In this document: piece by piece, positions 1 to 17,800 of the stretch
How positions within the stretch are numbered: the first letter of the stretch is position 1
How the letters are laid out: the number at the start of each line of letters is the position of its first letter
Source of the DNA: Asterochloris sp. CNOR1
Lineage: Eukaryota > Chlorophyta > Trebouxiophyceae > Trebouxiales > Trebouxiaceae
Assembly: GCA_963969365.1 (NCBI GenBank)
Contig: OZ017758.1
Location: 2,480,001 to 2,544,000, forward strand
Length of the DNA stretch: 64,000 nt
Direction of reading: 5' to 3'
Made by a program: the position numbers and the translations under genes
The notes under the pieces: generated by a model
What the model saw: the letters and a program-made list of their open reading frames with translations, nothing else
What the model was told of the DNA's origin: nothing
The model's database searches: none

Positions 1-2022
1 AGGTCAACCACAAATGCTGCAGCTTTTTGAGCGAGCCTGAATGTACTTGGGTCCCTGCACGGCGGGAGAGTGAAGTGCTTTACGCTGCAGCACCTACAGT
101 GCCTTGGCCACCTTGTAAAGCCAGCGATGTCAGTGCATGGCAGAAGCGGGACTGCATTTGCCGCGTAACGGAGCAGAGTTCAGGGGTGGAGTGCTGCAGC
201 TGTTATGGGCCAGCCTGCCTGCAGCGTAAGGCTGGGGATGTGTGTAACGCCTTGCACCGATTGCATTGTCAGCAGTGTCACTGTGCAGTGCGAGCACGGG
301 GGCCACTCACCACAGCAGTCAAAAAGCACAGGCGGGACAGCAGCGTACCAGGAGGGACAGCTTCATGATAGGCTCAGCTGTCAGCTGGCGAGCCGCATGT
401 GCTCTGCTGGATTGGTGCCATGATGTGCAGGTAGCCAGCAGCGTGGCCGGCAGGGGTCAAGGATGGCTTGGGCGTTGAGCTCTGCAGCAGCACATGTCAG
501 TGATCACCTGCTCTTGCTGAGCAGACACGCCCTGGCTGCAAGCGCGTCCTCGGACTGCTGCAGGCTGAAGACCTGAGAGCTGCCATCCAGTTCCTGCAAG
601 GCCAGGGCTTCAAGATGGAAGCCATTCTAGGTGAGAGACTCGCCGGAATGTTTGGGCGCCCTTAGCTCTGCTGACTACGCCATTCAGGCAAGTCCACAAC
701 AATGTAATTTGGCAGTCTCTCCAGTCTCAATCCTATTTGTGGCGAGGCCTTCATACATTAGCACTTATCAAATCTGGGCTCACAACACCAGCAGAAGTTT
801 TGTTGCATATTGCTGTGGCACATTTATCTTTGTTCAGTCAAGCCAGCTGACAACCTCCTGTGTCGTTGCCCTGCAGGTCACAGCAAGGGTGGGGACTGCA
901 TGGTCACTTATGCAGCCAGGTACGACGACATCCCAAAAGTTGTCAACATTTCTGGGCGCTTCTGGTGCAATACAGGCAAGTCTGGCACTCCAAGTGCAGT
1001 GGCTTGGGCAGCTTCTATGAAGACAGCAAGCAAGGTTAGCAGAAGTTTACTGGCCACTGTGGCTTAAACTGCCCTGGGCAGTGACTTGCATGAACAGCAA
1101 GCTGCAGCTGCTCTGTCTGGCTGCCAGCAGGTGTCAAGTAGCCAGTAGAGGGCTGTCCGACATGCTGGAGTCTGTGTGTCAGCTGTCCAATGTGCCTCCA
1201 GCAATGTGGCACTGAGGAACTGGGCTGGCACTGGTGCAGCCATGTCGTGCTGCCCATGCCTGCGCCCCAACATTGGTCAGGGAATCTTGTATAACCAATC
1301 AGCCAAGCACATACAGACACCCATGCACATGCAGAGATGTACGGCAATTGTGTCAGATGCTGTGCACATCATCCCTTGTCTCTCATCTGCAGGCATCACT
1401 GAGCGCTTTGGAGAGGGCATCATCGACAAAGTCAAGGCTGAGGGGAGTGTGGAGCTCCCTGACGGGCCTCATGGACAGCCCTGGTCCCTCACAAATGAGG
1501 TGAGGGGTCGAGACCATCAGCACATCTCACTGTTCAACATGGCTTCCAGAAGAGCGGGGGCGTCCAAGGCCCGTCGATACTGTCTCGTCAAAGCTCAGCA
1601 GCTCACAATACTCTGCTCATTCAGTGAAGGGTCTCCCACAAGTGTAAGGCTTTTTCAGCACATTGTACTGATGTCAAGCAGATTCACATCACTTCAAGCA
1701 CATCTGGGGCTGAGCTGTTAAGGTGGTGGCCTGCTGCTTGCAGGATGTGCAGGAGCGCATCAACACTGACATGGAGGCCAACTGCAAAGCCATCAAGCAG
1801 AGTCGCGTGCTCACAATCCATGGCAGCGATGACAAGACCATCTCTGTAGAGAATGCAGAGGAGTTCAGCAAATGGCTGCCTGACAACATGCTGCATGTGA
1901 TCAAAGGTGCAGACCACAACTTCCAGCGGCAGGAACACACAGACGAGCTCATCAATACAGCTGTGAAGTTCATCACATCACCTGAGCAACCCCCTGCTGC
2001 TCTTCAGCATGTGACACTTTAA
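1..2022 (+). CDS. Serine hydrolase (alpha/beta hydrolase, S33-like), left copy, exon 1 outside the window
   Basis: Exons 564-630, 877-975, 1393-1499 and 1744-2022 (stop included) encode the same protein as the gene at 4455-6741. Bases 1-2 correspond to the last two bases of exon 1, which must lie to the left. The nucleophile elbow GHSKGG, the late Asp in HGSDD and the His in KGADHNF are all present, so the visible part looks functional. The only coding difference from the right copy is Met instead of Val in exon 2 (A615). The intron after base 975 begins with GC rather than GT. Whether this copy is complete depends on sequence left of the window. Confidence 0.85.
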
Positions 2023-2177
2023 CATCTCATGAGCCTGTCATTCTTTAGGCAGTGTCCATGGCCCCTCCAAATGAGCAGCGCCCTCTTGCAGGGCCTTAGC
2101 GAGGGCATCTGCAGCACACCGTGACCGGACTCAGACATGCATGAAGATTTACTCTGTGCCAAGGCTGCAGCAGCACT

Positions 2178-2466
2178 TCAACCACCTTCTGATTTCACAT
2201 CGTCCCTCTCGCCGAGTCGTTGAAAGGCACTGCGCACAATTAGTTTATGGTCGAAGGCCAGAGGCGGAAGTTTTGTGACTGTCCACCATTCGGCATTGCT
2301 TGCATCATCCTGCAGCAGACACAGTATGATGGCTCCCCGCTGCAAGGCATGTGCCTACGTACAAAGTCAGAACACGAACTAATGTCGCACCGCTGCTTTA
2401 ACACCTAGCTCTGTGCTCGGAACTATGGCTGCATATGCGGCAGAGACTGCCCAACCCCGGGGGTCC
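2178..2466 (-). pseudogene. Duplicated last two exons of the NUDIX gene, cut off from their 5' exons
   Basis: Exons 2391-2466 and 2178-2309 are identical to NUDIX exons 4 and 5 at 7110-7185 and 6897-7028. Their upstream sequence runs through 2787|2788 into the intron of the gankyrin copy, so no NUDIX box is linked to them. If spliced to gankyrin exon 2 the phases do not match (0 against 2), and translation would enter exon 4 in the wrong frame and stop after about 22 codons. They are therefore the tail of a chimeric, probably non-productive transcription unit. Confidence 0.85.
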
Positions 2467-3034
2467 CTGCACAGTGTTCAGTTTGCATTTAGGAGCCCAA
2501 AGTTGAGTGATGCATAGGTCGCCTTTCTGAAGATGCGCCAAACACTTAGGAGCAGGGCTCAAGCGCAGAGGCCAAGAGCATGTAAGCATAGAGGTGTGAG
2601 TGCTCTCTAGGTCAGGCCATTGCGATACCCAGTCACAACATGCAGCCGCAACCCACACCATCAACATCAACGCAGTCAGGCAGCACCTCTGCAGCACCTG
2701 TGCAGAACATCGTGTAATGGTACATCATGCAGCAAGGCCATGCCAGTGTGTGGGGTGGCAGGTGGGCCCAGCAGCAGCAATCCCACCGCATGATGTGGCG
2801 CAGTGCGCCTCATCGATTGGAGTGGCCCTCATGTAAACATTTCCTTCTTGATGAAAGCAACCCCCATGCAAGGCCATTGCAGGCCACATGCAGTCGGCAG
2901 CAGTGCATGCCACTGTGTGGTGCACTGCCATGCGCATCCCCAGGCTGTACTGGAGTCAGAGTTCTGTCTGGTGCGCCTCTTGGTGGCAGGGCACATGCAA
3001 CTGGCAGGAAGACCTGCAATGCACTGTCACGCAC

Positions 3035-4196
3035 TGTGTAGTGCAGCGCTGTCCGGCCACCCGAGTTGGCTGCGTTGGGGTCTGCGTGCAGCTCCAGCAG
3101 GCGCTGTGCCACCTGATCATGCCCCGCGCTGACAGCAGACTGCAGCGGCGTCCATCCCTGCACTGCAGACATGCAGCAGGTGGCCCCTGGAACTGCGCGA
3201 CAGACACTTATTCAATTTTGCCTTGCAAAGCAGGCCCCAATTTGGCCTGCATCATGTCAGAACAGGGGAGCACTGTGCCTGAGCAGCATTGCAGCGGCGG
3301 TCATTCGTGCACTGCAGACATGCAGCAGGTGGCCCCGAACAGTGTGCGACAGACACCGTTTCGTTTTTGCCTAGCACCGCAGGCCCCATTCCAGCCTGCC
3401 GTCTGTCAGCACAGGGGAGCGCTGTGTCTGAGCAGCACTGCAGCAGCGTACAGCCCTGCACTGCAGGTGGACAAGCCAAAAGCTGGTCAGGTGGACTGCA
3501 GTAAGGTTTTGCTCTGTAACGCGGGCCTAGCCCCAGGCTGCAGTCTGCAAGCAGCAGCAAGCGCTGTGCCTGAGCAGCACTGCAGCGCAGTGCAGCCCTG
3601 CACTGTAGGGACACAGCATTGACTCGAGCAACCGCACTTCTGGCAGGCTACAGCATTTGTGAGCCTGCAGACTGTCATCAGCAGGGAGCAGTGCAGCAGT
3701 GCACTACCCAGCCCTGCAGGCACGCTGCAATGGCTTTATGAGCAGTCTGTGACTGCACTCACGGCAAACAGTGGTGGCTCCGGTCTGTCAGCAGCACTCT
3801 GTTGCCCAGCCTGGTTCACCTGTCAGCACAACCACTGCTGCAGCACGACTGCCAGACGCCTGCACCTGTGCTCTTCCTGCCTTGTTGCCAGTCACGGCCG
3901 GCACCCTGTGATCAAAGCTGTGCTTGCAGGCAATGTAGCGCTGCAGCAGCAGAGAGTGCTCTACCTGCTTCATGCTGGCTGCTTACCTCATCATCAGCAG
4001 TGTTCACGCTCTGTCCTGCGCCCTTTTGCACCAGAAAGTCAAGCAATTGTAGGTTGCCACTGGAAACTGCTGAATGGAGGAGGGTTCGCCCGTCTTCGTC
4101 TGTGCTTGAGATCAGGCTCTGCAGATTGCCCTGTTGATCCAAGGATTTGATGGCTTCAAGATCGCCCTTCCTGCACGCCTCTGCCACACTCTGCAT
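3035..4196 (-). pseudogene. PSMD10: Gankyrin-like ankyrin-repeat gene, 5' two exons only (truncated by the duplication)
   Basis: Exon 1 is 3987-4196 (starting ATG CAG AGT) and exon 2 is 3035-3157. Both introns fall in phase 0 and join as TADDE-GWTPLQ. The protein begins with a short helix and then repeats such as DGRTLLHSAVSSGNLQLLDF, GWTPLQSAVSAGHDQ and GGRTALHY. Repeat order and the DDxGWxPL joint resemble the proteasome assembly chaperone gankyrin (PSMD10/Nas6), which has seven repeats; fewer than three are present here. The gene ends because the duplicated unit starts at 2788. An intact parental copy is expected left of the window. It is head-to-head with the hydrolase gene. A generic ankyrin protein is the alternative. 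Confidence 0.7.
3142..3612. repeat. About 148-bp tandem repeat spanning the acceptor of gankyrin exon 2
   Basis: The first unit contains the true 3' splice site and the first codons of exon 2 (read on the - strand). Degenerate copies follow upstream in the intron near 3291, 3440 and 3582, spacing about 149, 149 and 142. Each copy keeps the stretch GAGCAGCA(C/T)TGCAGC and a TGCAG beside it, that is, a copy of the acceptor. Confidence 0.8.
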
Positions 4197-4454
4197 TGCT
4201 CTATCACTGCAGCTCAGGAAACAACCTGATTTTTCGTTCTAGCTAGATCGCATTGATGATGGCAGATGCTTGCCATCAGTGAGCAATCTTACTCAAGACA
4301 TTGCAGTCAAGGCCATGTGAGAGGCGAGGCAGCGTCACTGCACAGAAGGGGTACCAGAAGACAGCTTAAGCACACCCTGCCTATCCTGAACTTGTTGCTG
4401 CACAGGCATAGGTCAAGCTGTCAGCAACCCAGGATAGCTGCGTTCAGGCTTCTT

Positions 4455-6741
4455 ATGGCAGCAGCACAGGAGCAGAGCACAGTCACAGACAAAAGGGTGA
4501 CATTCCAGAATGCTAACCACGAGACGCTTGTGGGGCTGCTGCGCGACTGTGGCCACCAGGCCGCCATCCTCTGCCATGGCTGGAAGTCCACCAAGGAGCA
4601 GAGCATGTTCGCCCAACTGGCCAACAGGCTGGAGGCCGAGGGCCTCACAACCCTCCGCTTTGACTTCAGCGGCAATGGCGAGAGTGAGGGCGGCTTCCAC
4701 TATGGCAACTACAAAGCAGAGGTCAACCACAAATGCTGCAGCTTTTTGAGCGAGCCTGAATGTACTTGGGTCCCTGCACGGCGGGAGAGTGAAGTGCTTT
4801 ACGCTGCAGCACCTACAGTGCCTTGGCCACCTTGTAAAGCCAGCGATGTCAGTGCATGGCAGAAGCGGGACTGCATTTGCCGCGTAACGGAGCAGAGTTC
4901 AGGGGTGGAGTGCTGCAGCTGTTATGGGCCAGCCTGCCTGCAGCGTAAGGCTGGGGATGTGTGTAACGCCTTGCACCGATTGCATTGTCAGCAGTGTCAC
5001 TGTGCAGTGCGAGCACGGGGGCCACTCACCACAGCAGTCAAAAAGCACAGGCGGGACAGCAGCGTACCAGGAGGGACAGCTTCATGATAGGCTCAGCTGT
5101 CAGCTGGCGAGCCGCATGTGCTCTGCTGGATTGGTGCCATGATGTGCAGGTAGCCAGCAGCGTGGCCGGCAGGGGTCAAGGATGGCTTGGGCGTTGAGCT
5201 CTGCAGCAGCACATGTCAGTGATCACCTGCTCTTGCTGAGCAGACACGCCCTGGCTGCAAGCGCGTCCTCGGACTGCTGCAGGCTGAAGACCTGAGAGCT
5301 GCCATCCAGTTCCTGCAAGGCCAGGGCTTCAAGGTGGAAGCCATTCTAGGTGAGAGACTCGCCGGAATGTTTGGGCGCCCTTAGCTCTGCTGACTACGCC
5401 ATTCAGGCAAGTCCACAACAATGTAATTTGGCAGTCTCTCCAGTCTCAATCCTATTTGTGGCGAGGCCTTCATACATTAGCACTTATCAAATCTGGGCTC
5501 ACAACACCAGCAGAAGTTTTGTTGCATATTGCTGTGGCACATTTATCTTTGTTCAGTCAAGCCAGCTGACAACCTCCTGTGTCGTTGCCCTGCAGGTCAC
5601 AGCAAGGGTGGGGACTGCATGGTCACTTATGCAGCCAGGTACGACGACATCCCAAAAGTTGTCAACATTTCTGGGCGCTTCTGGTGCAATACAGGCAAGT
5701 CTGGCACTCCAAGTGCAGTGGCTTGGGCAGCTTCTATGAAGACAGCAAGCAAGGTTAGCAGAAGTTTACTGGCCACTGTGGCTTAAACTGCCCTGGGCAG
5801 TGACTTGCATGAACAGCAAGCTGCAGCTGCTCTGTCTGGCTGCCAGCAGGTGTCAAGTAGCCAGTAGAGGGCTGTCCGACATGCTGGAGTCTGTGTGTCA
5901 GCTGTCCAATGTGCCTCCAGCAATGTGGCACTGAGGAACTGGGCTGGCACTGGTGCAGCCATGTCGTGCTGCCCATGCCTGCGCCCCAACATTGGTCAGG
6001 GAATCTTGTATAACCAATCAGCCAAGCACATACAGACACCCATGCACATGCAGAGATGTACGGCAATTGTGTCAGATGCTGTGCACATCATCCCTTGTCT
6101 CTCATCTGCAGGCATCACTGAGCGCTTTGGAGAGGGCATCATCGACAAAGTCAAGGCTGAGGGGAGTGTGGAGCTCCCTGACGGGCCTCATGGACAGCCC
6201 TGGTCCCTCACAAATGAGGTGAGGGGTCGAGACCATCAGCACATCTCACTGTTCAACATGGCTTCCAGAAGAGCGGGGGCGTCCAAGGCCCGTCGATACT
6301 GTCTCGTCAAAGCTCAGCAGCTCACAATACTCTGCTCATTCAGTGAAGGGTCTCCCACAAGTGTAAGGCTTTTTCAGCACATTGTACTGATGTCAAGCAG
6401 ATTCACATCACTTCAAGCACATCTGGGGCTGAGCTGTTAAGGTGGTGGCCTGCTGCTTGCAGGATGTGCAGGAGCGCATCAACACTGACATGGAGGCCAA
6501 CTGCAAAGCCATCAAGCAGAGTCGCGTGCTCACAATCCATGGCAGCGATGACAAGACCATCTCTGTAGAGAATGCAGAGGAGTTCAGCAAATGGCTGCCT
6601 GACAACATGCTGCATGTGATCAAAGGTGCAGACCACAACTTCCAGCGGCAGGAACACACAGACGAGCTCATCAATACAGCTGTGAAGTTCATCACATCAC
6701 CTGAGCAACCCCCTGCTGCTCTTCAGCATGTGACACTTTAA
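4455..6741 (+). CDS. Serine hydrolase (alpha/beta hydrolase, S33-like), complete copy
   Basis: Five exons, 4455-4721, 5283-5349, 5596-5694, 6112-6218 and 6463-6741, join in phase to a 272-residue protein. The fold's marks are the early HGW oxyanion loop (AILCHGW), the nucleophile elbow GHSKGG with Ser114, an acid in HGSDD (about 209-210) and His238 in KGADHNF. This is the usual size for small S33/BAAT-like serine hydrolases; the substrate cannot be told. No transit peptide is seen from ATG 4455. An in-frame ATG at 4266 would add 63 residues, which are basic and Ser/Gln-rich and could be a targeting extension. The third intron uses a GC donor at 5695. The gene converges on the NUDIX gene with 155 bases between stops. 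Confidence 0.88.
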
Positions 6742-6896
6742 CATCTCATGAGCCTGTCATTCTTTAGGCAGTGTCCATGGCCCCTCCAAATGAGCAGCGC
6801 CCTCTTGCAGGGCCTTAGCGAGGGCATCTGCAGCACACCGTGACCGGACTCAGACATGCATGAAGATTTACTCTGTGCCAAGGCTGCAGCAGCACT

Positions 6897-8569
6897 TCAA
6901 CCACCTTCTGATTTCACATCGTCCCTCTCGCCGAGTCGTTGAAAGGCACTGCGCACAATTAGTTTATGGTCGAAGGCCAGAGGCGGAAGTTTTGTGACTG
7001 TCCACCATTCGGCATTGCTTGCATCATCCTGCAGCAGACACAGTATGATGGCTCCCCGCTGCAAGGCATGTGCCTACGTACAAAGTCAGAACACGAACTA
7101 ATGTCGCACCGCTGCTTTAACACCTAGCTCTGTGCTCGGAACTATGGCTGCATATGCGGCAGAGACTGCCCAACCCCGGGGGTCCCTGCACAGTGTTCAG
7201 TTTGCATTTAGGAGCCCAAAGTTGAGTGATGCATAGGTCGCCTTTCTGAAGATGCGCCAAACACTTAGGAGCAGGGCTCAAGCGCAGAGGCCAAGAGCAT
7301 GTAAGCATAGAGGTGTGAGTGCTCTCTAGGTCAGGCCATTGCGATACCCAGTCACAACATGCAGCCGCAACCCACACCATCAACATCAACGCAGTCAGGC
7401 AGCACCTCTGCAGCACCTGTGCAGAACATCGTGTAATGGTACATCATGCAGCAAGGCCATGCCAGTGTGTGGGGTGGCAGGTGGGCCCAGCAGCAGCAAT
7501 CCCACCCTTAACCCCCTGAGCCCCACCTGCCTGGGTCCCCAAAAGCTCCTATTTGAGTGAGCAGGACGTCCTTGGGGTTCACTGAGGTTTCCTCCTGCAG
7601 CTCTCGTGCTGCAGCATGGTCCAGGGGCTCGTTCTCATCAACAAAACCCCCCGGGAGGGCCCACTGCCCCTGCAGAGGGCAGCAGAGTGGTCGCTCTCAG
7701 ATGACACAATGCTCCACTGGGTCCACAGCAGAGCTGGTGACGGCCATTGCCTCCAGGCAGTTTGGACTGTTCTGCAGCACAACACCAAGAGCTCCAGCCT
7801 TCCTCAGCACAGTAATCTGTCTTCGGCAGCCAAGTCTCAAGCCCGTGGGTCACACTGGGGCTGGCATGGTCACAGAGCCCCCTGGCAAGTCAACCTCTGA
7901 GCTGCGACCTGCAGCACTGGGGAAAATGTCTGTTTGCAAAAAGCCCGCAGCACAGGGAGAATTGTCTGTTTACAGACTCCACCCCATTGGACCCCCTGCG
8001 GGCTGGCAATGCCTGCCTCCTGGCTTGCAGGGCCCCCTGCCCGTACATCACATGGTCCCTGCCCTCTGCAGCCCAGCGCCACCTGGCACAGGCCACTTTC
8101 AATGCAGTAAAGCATGCAGTGTCTGTCGAGGAGACAAGCTGCATGGGCAGGAGACCTGGAGCCGCCCTGTGACAGCCAGACTGCAGTTCACCTGGCAGGG
8201 AGGGTTCTTGCGCTGGATGAGCAGCACCTTTGGTGGCTGCTGCTTTGCCACTATCACTGCGTCCACTGTCATCCCTGGGCGAGGGTCTGCAAGGCACACG
8301 GCATAATCAGAGCTAACAGGAGAAGGAGGTGCACAGAACAAAATGGTGCATGACAGGTTCAGATCAGAACACTAGATGAACCTCCCCAGTAGCATTGACC
8401 TCCTGATCATGTATGTAAGCACAAGCAGTGTGAACTCACACTTGTAGGTGTATTCTCCAGGTTTGCTCATGCTAATCGCTCCCTTGTTTAATGCACGCCT
8501 CTGCTGGGGGGCGAGAGCTGGTGTCCAGATAACAAAGGTGGCCAGAAGGTGCCGTCTAGTCAGAAGCAT
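6897..8569 (-). CDS. NUDIX hydrolase, ADP-ribose pyrophosphatase-like
   Basis: Exons 8440-8569, 8192-8286, 7527-7669, 7110-7185 and 6897-7028 join in phase to 191 residues. The NUDIX box is complete: GGFVDEN-E, seven residues, then RELQEET. It is preceded by MTVDAVIVA and LLIQRK and followed by DPRGWAVSAAY and LPPLAFDH, the order seen in NUDIX enzymes that cleave ADP-ribose or related nucleoside diphosphates. A Thr replaces the last Gly of the box, as in several ADP-ribose-type enzymes. The N-terminal 35 residues are basic and could target an organelle. The right end of the 4.7-kb duplication falls inside the intron between exons 3 and 4, so this gene is whole while a second copy of its last two exons lies at 2178-2466. 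Confidence 0.88.
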
Positions 8570-8813
8570 GGGCTAAACTAATTATTATATGTGTTTAAGA
8601 TGGCTGCAATGCATGCCTATCGTGCCCAAGTTTGGATGTTGAGCCTAGTAATTCGAAGTCAGGCCTAGAAATTCAGTTGAATCTCACGTTGATGTTATCA
8701 ATGCTGTCTCAGCAGATGCCCAGCACTTGGGGTCAAAGGGAGACATGTGCAAAATTGAACAGAATGCTTGAAGACTGGCTTGCTAAAGCTGCGTGGGCGC
8801 ATGGCTGACAAAT

Positions 8814-14852
<6,039 letters not shown>

Positions 14853-17800
14853 TATGCTGCAGGGCGCCCTTGACCTCACATGCTGGAGGCTCTGTGCTGC
14901 TGGCCCCCGCTGCAGCTCGTCCCCAGCAGCAGCAGCATCACAAGCGCGTCAGCAGCAGCCCAGCAGCTTTTCTGCGATGTGCTGCCACTGTATCCTCAGA
15001 TGTGAGAGCTAGCAGGGTTGGCATTGAATCCAGCACAGTAATTGACGCATCTGTGGTGTCACTGGTGTGCTTCGGCTTTGATACCGCAGACAGTGGCCTA
15101 GTGCTCAGGCCTGCAGTGCTGCTCATGCAGGTCTTCTCACTTGCAACTGGCAGACAACAATCTGTGCCGTCCAGCCCTTCTGGGCGGTTGCGTACTTCAC
15201 AGTCAGAGGCAGTGGTGCCAGCTGGCCGTACTCTGCGTGACAGGCGAGGACTAAAGCGGCGCAGCAGGCAGAGTGCCGCTGCTAAATCTGCCAGCTCAGC
15301 ACAGGTGACTATGCACTGTGAAACGCGATTGTACAGCAATGTGATGTTTGTCCTTGCATCGGCATGTGCATCTCAGCCACCTCTGTACCTTCCCTGTTGC
15401 AGGGGCATGTACCTCTGTCAGGCTTGCATGCTGCAGCAGATACACTGGCTGGCGAAGCTGGGCTGCCTGCCAGAGACAGCCGCAGGGCACGGCAGTGTCA
15501 CGGGCGGACCACCAGCACCTCAGCAGCAGTAGCACTGGCAGCTGCAATGGCAGGGGTGAGCAAGCCAACATCAGCATGCTGGCTGCGCAGCAGCCTGTTC
15601 ATTTTAGATGCTCATAGCCTCAGTTTTGTTGCCAGTGCTAGCATCCCTTAGTGTGTAAGTGAGGTGCCCATGTTGGTCTTCAGACTTGCATCTGGAGGGC
15701 AGCCCCGTCCACTGATGAGATGTGGCTTCAATCCAGGTTGAAGTGGGCGCTGTAGAGCTCGCCCAAGAGAGGGTGCACTTGGCAGAGCAGCGCGGCCGTG
15801 CCAAGCACGCGGGCACCGGCAATGCCATGGTGTCCTCTAAAGATGTGGCCAGCGGTTCTGCGCAAGCTGAGCGGGGTATTTCCGCGGGTATGCTTCAACA
15901 GCGGGCAGTTGTCAGTGAGTGGAGGCAGCCGCATCCGTTGGAGCGGCGGCCCAAGGTACAGCGCCATCTCCAACAGGCCGCCAGTGTGCGCCAGAGTTCC
16001 TCGTTATCCACAGCTCATGCGACGCCACAACGGCAGATGGCAACAGATGTTGCGCTGCAAACGCATCGCACGGGGCCGCTTGCCACCCTTGACAACCACT
16101 TGGCGCTGGCAGCTCTAGCATTGTTCCTTGAGAAGGGCAGGTCAGTCCTGTGGGAGCTGAAGTTGGCATGCAGCTCTCATGAAGGGTGCCGTGCTGTTGC
16201 TCTTGGCGTCAATCACTCCGCTATCTTGCTTGCACTCAATCTGCATTTGACCGAGTTGGAGTAAAGGGACGTCAGATGATCAATTTGTGCTTTGAACTGG
16301 TCTTGGCATCCACTTTTTTGCCGTCTTGTTTGCACCCAGTCTGCACTCAACCACGTCAGGGCAGAGGGACTTCAGCCGGGCGTTTTGTGGCGCTAGCTAT
16401 GTGTGCCATGCCCGAGTTGCAAATGTTCAAGCTTTTTCTATCGCGCTGCTGCAGGGAGCCTGGGGACCTGATCTGCTGGGAGCACATTCAGCAGCAGAAG
16501 CATCTGGAGCGACAGCGGGCGGCGTTGCAGGAAAGGCTGCAACATGTGGTCCCTGATGCCCAGCTTGCTGTGCATCTGGAGATGAAGCAGCCTGTTCTGA
16601 TCACTCAGCTGCGTCTTGGCGAGGTGGGTCTGTCTCCGTCTCAGCCCAATGCCAGCGCGTGCATGAGCAAATTGTGGGCAACACTGCTGGACAGTGGTAT
16701 TGCAGCGCTGTGTGCAGTCAGCCGCCACAGCACTTTACCTTCACCTGAGGTGCAGGGGAGCTCCTGTGTTGCTTGGAGACGGCCCTGCGCTGTCCTGATC
16801 TCACCTTGTCCACTGTGCTGACTGTGGTGTGCTCTGCAGATGGCCCAGCAGTGTCTGATGGAGCGTCACGAAGGGCTGGTGCATGCCGCCCTTCAGCGCT
16901 TCAGGATGCAGAAGCGAGTGGCGATCGACGACCTGAAGCTGGCTGGCCTCCGTGGGTTGGAGATTGGCATTGACAAGTGGGACCCTGAAAGGGGTTGCTT
17001 GACAACCGTGGCCTGCTGGTACATTCGCGACCACATCAGCAAGACATACGGCCGCTTACAGACGGCCATCTGTCTCCCAGCCACCACCCTTGAGCAGGCA
17101 AGTCAGGCAGCCGGCGGCGCCTTTAGTGATGCGGGTCGCAGCACAGATGGCATGCTCTGGTTCTGCACGATGCTCCAGCAGCGATGGGGCTGTGCCACAG
17201 CTTGTGAATGGAGACAATGTTTGCAGACAATAATGCAACCATGCTTGCTTTGCAGCTGCCCCTTCAGCTTGTTGTCTCTCCAGGCCTGCTCAGCAACCTC
17301 AAGGGAGGCTGCCACCTTGAAGGTTGCCCTTGCCTGCTGCTGCAGTTGAGCAAGCTGCACAGGGTCAAGCAGGTGTTCAACCACCGACACTCCCGAGAGC
17401 CAAGCGAAGTGGAGCTGTTGAGGCTCACAGGATTTCACCCTCAGACGTTGTCCAGGCTGCAAAGCGCTGCAGCCTTATGGGAAGTAGACCTTGATGCATC
17501 CCCTGAGGATGGCAGCGCCTCCTTGGTGGAGACGCTGTCGGCACAGGGTGAAGGGAATGCCACAGAGTACAGCACCCAGGCCCAGGCCAAGCGTGAGCTC
17601 GCTCGTGCTGTGGCTGCCTTGCCACTGGTCCAGGCTTCTGCCGTTCAGATGCTGTACGGGCTCAACCAGTATGGTCCCATGAGAGCAAAGGAGGTGAGTG
17701 TGCCAGTGGCAGTAACAGCCTGGCTTCAAGCAACACATCTGCCTTCGACGAGCTTCCCAACGCATGCAGTGTGGCCTTGGCTGCAGATTGGGCGGCGGCT

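Larger units (their letters stand above)
1..2787. repeat. Left copy (3' part) of a 4719-bp tandem duplication
   Basis: Bases 1-2787 reappear at 4720-7506 with a constant offset of 4719. Reading the two side by side I found one difference, A at 615 against G at 5334. Identity stops abruptly after 2787/7506. The duplicated unit is therefore 2788-7506, and the first unit begins about 1931 bases left of the window. The junction of the two units is at 2787|2788. The near-perfect identity, introns and intergenic DNA included, means a very recent duplication or an assembly artefact. Confidence 0.95.
2788..7506. repeat. Right, complete unit of the 4719-bp tandem duplication
   Basis: This unit carries gankyrin exons 1 and 2 (-), the whole serine hydrolase gene (+) and the last two NUDIX exons (-). 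Its left end lies in the intron after gankyrin exon 2, and its right end lies in the NUDIX intron between exons 3 and 4. Both breakpoints are thus intronic, so the second copy leaves the NUDIX gene intact while the gankyrin copy in this unit loses its 3' exons. Confidence 0.9.

Noticed and set aside
27-368. Open frame of 113 codons beginning at 27
   Set aside because: It lies in the first intron of the hydrolase gene; the same frame reads straight through the donor of exon 1 in the right copy. No family resemblance.
2398-2697. Open frame of 99 codons on the - strand (also at 7117-7416)
   Set aside because: It overlaps NUDIX exon 4 in the wrong frame. The correct frame of that exon gives DPRGWAVSAAY, which fits the family and closes in phase.
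2810-3172. Ankyrin gene continuing to 2810 as one open frame
   Set aside because: Similarity to ankyrin ends at TALHY, exactly where a GTGCGT donor occurs. The rest is intron read-through that stays open by chance.
1-7506. Duplication considered as a transposon or LTR pair
   Set aside because: No terminal inverted repeats, no polymerase or transposase gene, and the repeated part consists of host genes with introns.
16840-17097. Sigma genes considered as bacterial transfers
   Set aside because: Both are split by several introns, carry long transit-peptide-like starts and have the same base composition as neighbours. They fit ancient plastid-derived nuclear sigma factors.
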